A DNA stretch of 64,000 nucleotides from Paraburkholderia sediminicola (GTDB taxonomy: Bacteria; Pseudomonadota; Gammaproteobacteria; Burkholderiales; Burkholderiaceae). The notes under the pieces were generated by a model that did not search any database, was not told where the DNA came from, and was given only the letters and a program-made list of their open reading frames with translations. Of this stretch, positions 63,211 to 64,000 are shown piece after piece; position 1 is the stretch's first letter; each line of letters opens with the position of its first letter. Made by a program: the position numbers and the translations under genes. The stretch spans positions 1-64,000 of the forward strand of contig NZ_CADIKC010000018.1 in assembly GCF_902859805.1 (NCBI RefSeq), written 5' to 3'.

Positions 63211-63684
63211 ATGAACATGCTGATCAAGACGCTTGCCGCAGTCGCGGCTAGTACCGTGCTCGCAACGACCGCCTTCGCCCAGAGCACAGGGGCGGTCGGC
63301 GTGGCCTCACCGTACGTCGCCATCGATAACGAACCCCCACCCAAACTGATTGTGGATCCCACGCCGCTTCCCGCAGGATTGGCCCACGGCATCGTCTGGA
63401 TCCAATATCGGCTGGAGAACGTGCATATCGTACCGGTGTTCGGGGCAGCCGCGCTCAACGTGTCTCCACGAATCGGGCATCTGCACGTACATATCGACGA
63501 TCTGCCCTGGGGTTGGGTAGAAGCGAATGACGTCAATACAATCAGCGTGGCAGGTCTGCCACCCGGTCAGCACAAGATGCTTGTCGAGTTAGTCGACGCT
63601 CAACACCACGTATTCGCTGGGTGCGCTGAGTGCAGGCAGACGGTGACGTTCACGGTCCCAGAGGGCACGCCTCACTCACACTGA
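63211..63684 (+). CDS. Secreted DUF6130-like protein
   Basis: 157 residues from ATG 63211. Signal peptide (LIKTLAAVAASTVLATTAFA, cleavage after AFA). The mature domain reads LIVDPTPLPAGLAHGIVWIQ, GHLHVHIDDLPWGWVEANDV and LVELVDAQHHVFAGCAECRQ, with HLHVH and AQHHV histidine clusters typical of DUF6130 proteins. A metal-binding role is possible. A second ATG at 63217 exists. The last gene in the window on the plus strand. Confidence 0.7.
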   Translation: MNMLIKTLAAVAASTVLATTAFAQSTGAVGVASPYVAIDNEPPPKLIVDPTPLPAGLAHGIVWIQYRLENVHIVPVFGAAALNVSPRIGHLHVHIDDLPWGWVEANDVNTISVAGLPPGQHKMLVELVDAQHHVFAGCAECRQTVTFTVPEGTPHSH

Positions 63685-64000
63685 AGGCGATGACAAGAGC
63701 CTCTCCGTTAGTCCGTCGCGAATGACGTCCGACGCCCGAATACCAGGAGCGTCGGCACGCGACACGCGTCCGTCTATGACCCTTCTGCCGCGCTGAGCTG
63801 TCATCTGGATGGCGGGGGCTGCGCCCACGCGAATGTCGCGTTGTGGCCGCACCAAGACGGATGACCACCGTCACAGTTCACCCCCGAAGAGACGTTCGTG
63901 GCTTCCGAAAACGGTCGTTGGATCCGGCGAACGAACGGTCGCTTCCCTTCTCGTTCGCATCGCTGGATGGCCACGGTCGATGTTCATGTAACGCTGAACT
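63685..64000. other. Right-edge stretch without gene
   Basis: Short frames on both strands only, running off the window end. Nothing recognised. Confidence 0.4.

Noticed and set aside
1..64000. CRISPR arrays and tRNA genes
   Set aside because: No regularly spaced repeats of 24-40 bases and no cloverleaf-type tRNA sequences were seen on either strand; short tRNA genes could still be missed by eye.

Overview
The window looks like a chromosomal segment of a Burkholderiaceae member, most likely Paraburkholderia or Burkholderia. Reasons: high GC with strong G/C third-position bias, a typical Burkholderia-type 16S rRNA leader and rRNA promoter at the left edge (minus strand; the 16S gene itself lies just outside), a dispersed Burkholderia-type hairpin repeat at 561-622, and the betaproteobacterial style of the cobalamin and stress genes. 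This assignment comes from pattern recognition and no database was searched.

1-18.6 kb is core-like. After a PilZ-domain gene, two divergent cobalamin (B12) operons are each preceded by their own cobalamin riboswitch (8572-8825 minus, 8925-9135 plus). The leftward operon encodes CobW, the aerobic cobaltochelatase large subunit CobN, and BchI- and VWA-type chelatase subunits in place of CobS/CobT. The rightward operon encodes a CobA-CobE fusion, CobO, CobB and BluB. Next comes a minus-strand signalling operon (OmpR-type regulator, exported LysM-FecR protein, CHASE2 histidine kinase) and a DUF4136 lipoprotein.

19-31 kb is accessory and scarred. A tyrosine integrase overlaps a convergent AlpA-like gene. 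Then follow a frameshifted rhomboid protease, a two-TM gene between imperfect direct repeats, IS21-end-like repeats, an SDR stub, and two TetR modules (TetR with cupin, a duplicated-domain protein and an SDR; TetR with two further SDRs). An MBL stub, a RidA gene, an IS3 scrap and other fragments are interspersed.

32-60 kb is a dense stress and signalling region: a small soluble histidine kinase, CsbD, a Spy-like protein, DUF3096, a SYLF lipoprotein, DUF1269, an Nramp-like transporter, a gadB-gadC-cbpA-cbpM operon (glutamate-dependent acid resistance plus DnaJ-like chaperone and modulator), a zinc alcohol dehydrogenase, a flippase-like protein and a sorbosone-dehydrogenase-like lipoprotein. 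Its main feature is a duplicated, inverted module: a 239-aa Crp/Fnr-type regulator divergent from a ~1345-aa CheB-CheR-PAS-PAS-kinase-receiver hybrid (36.8-41.9 kb and 53.1-58.1 kb). Two more Crp/Fnr paralogues lie nearby, one frameshifted at a T8 run. Four palindromes of the form GTACG-N4-CGTAC (the same geometry as an FNR box) sit before SYLF, a SYLF-like stub, gadB and between adh and the flippase. I propose, as inference, that they are operators of the Crp/Fnr paralogues and define a local stress regulon.

60.5-62.6 kb is a pseudogene graveyard (GlcG/HbpS, zinc-ribbon/methyltransferase chimera, fatty-acid desaturase tail), followed by a secreted DUF6130-like protein and an empty right edge.
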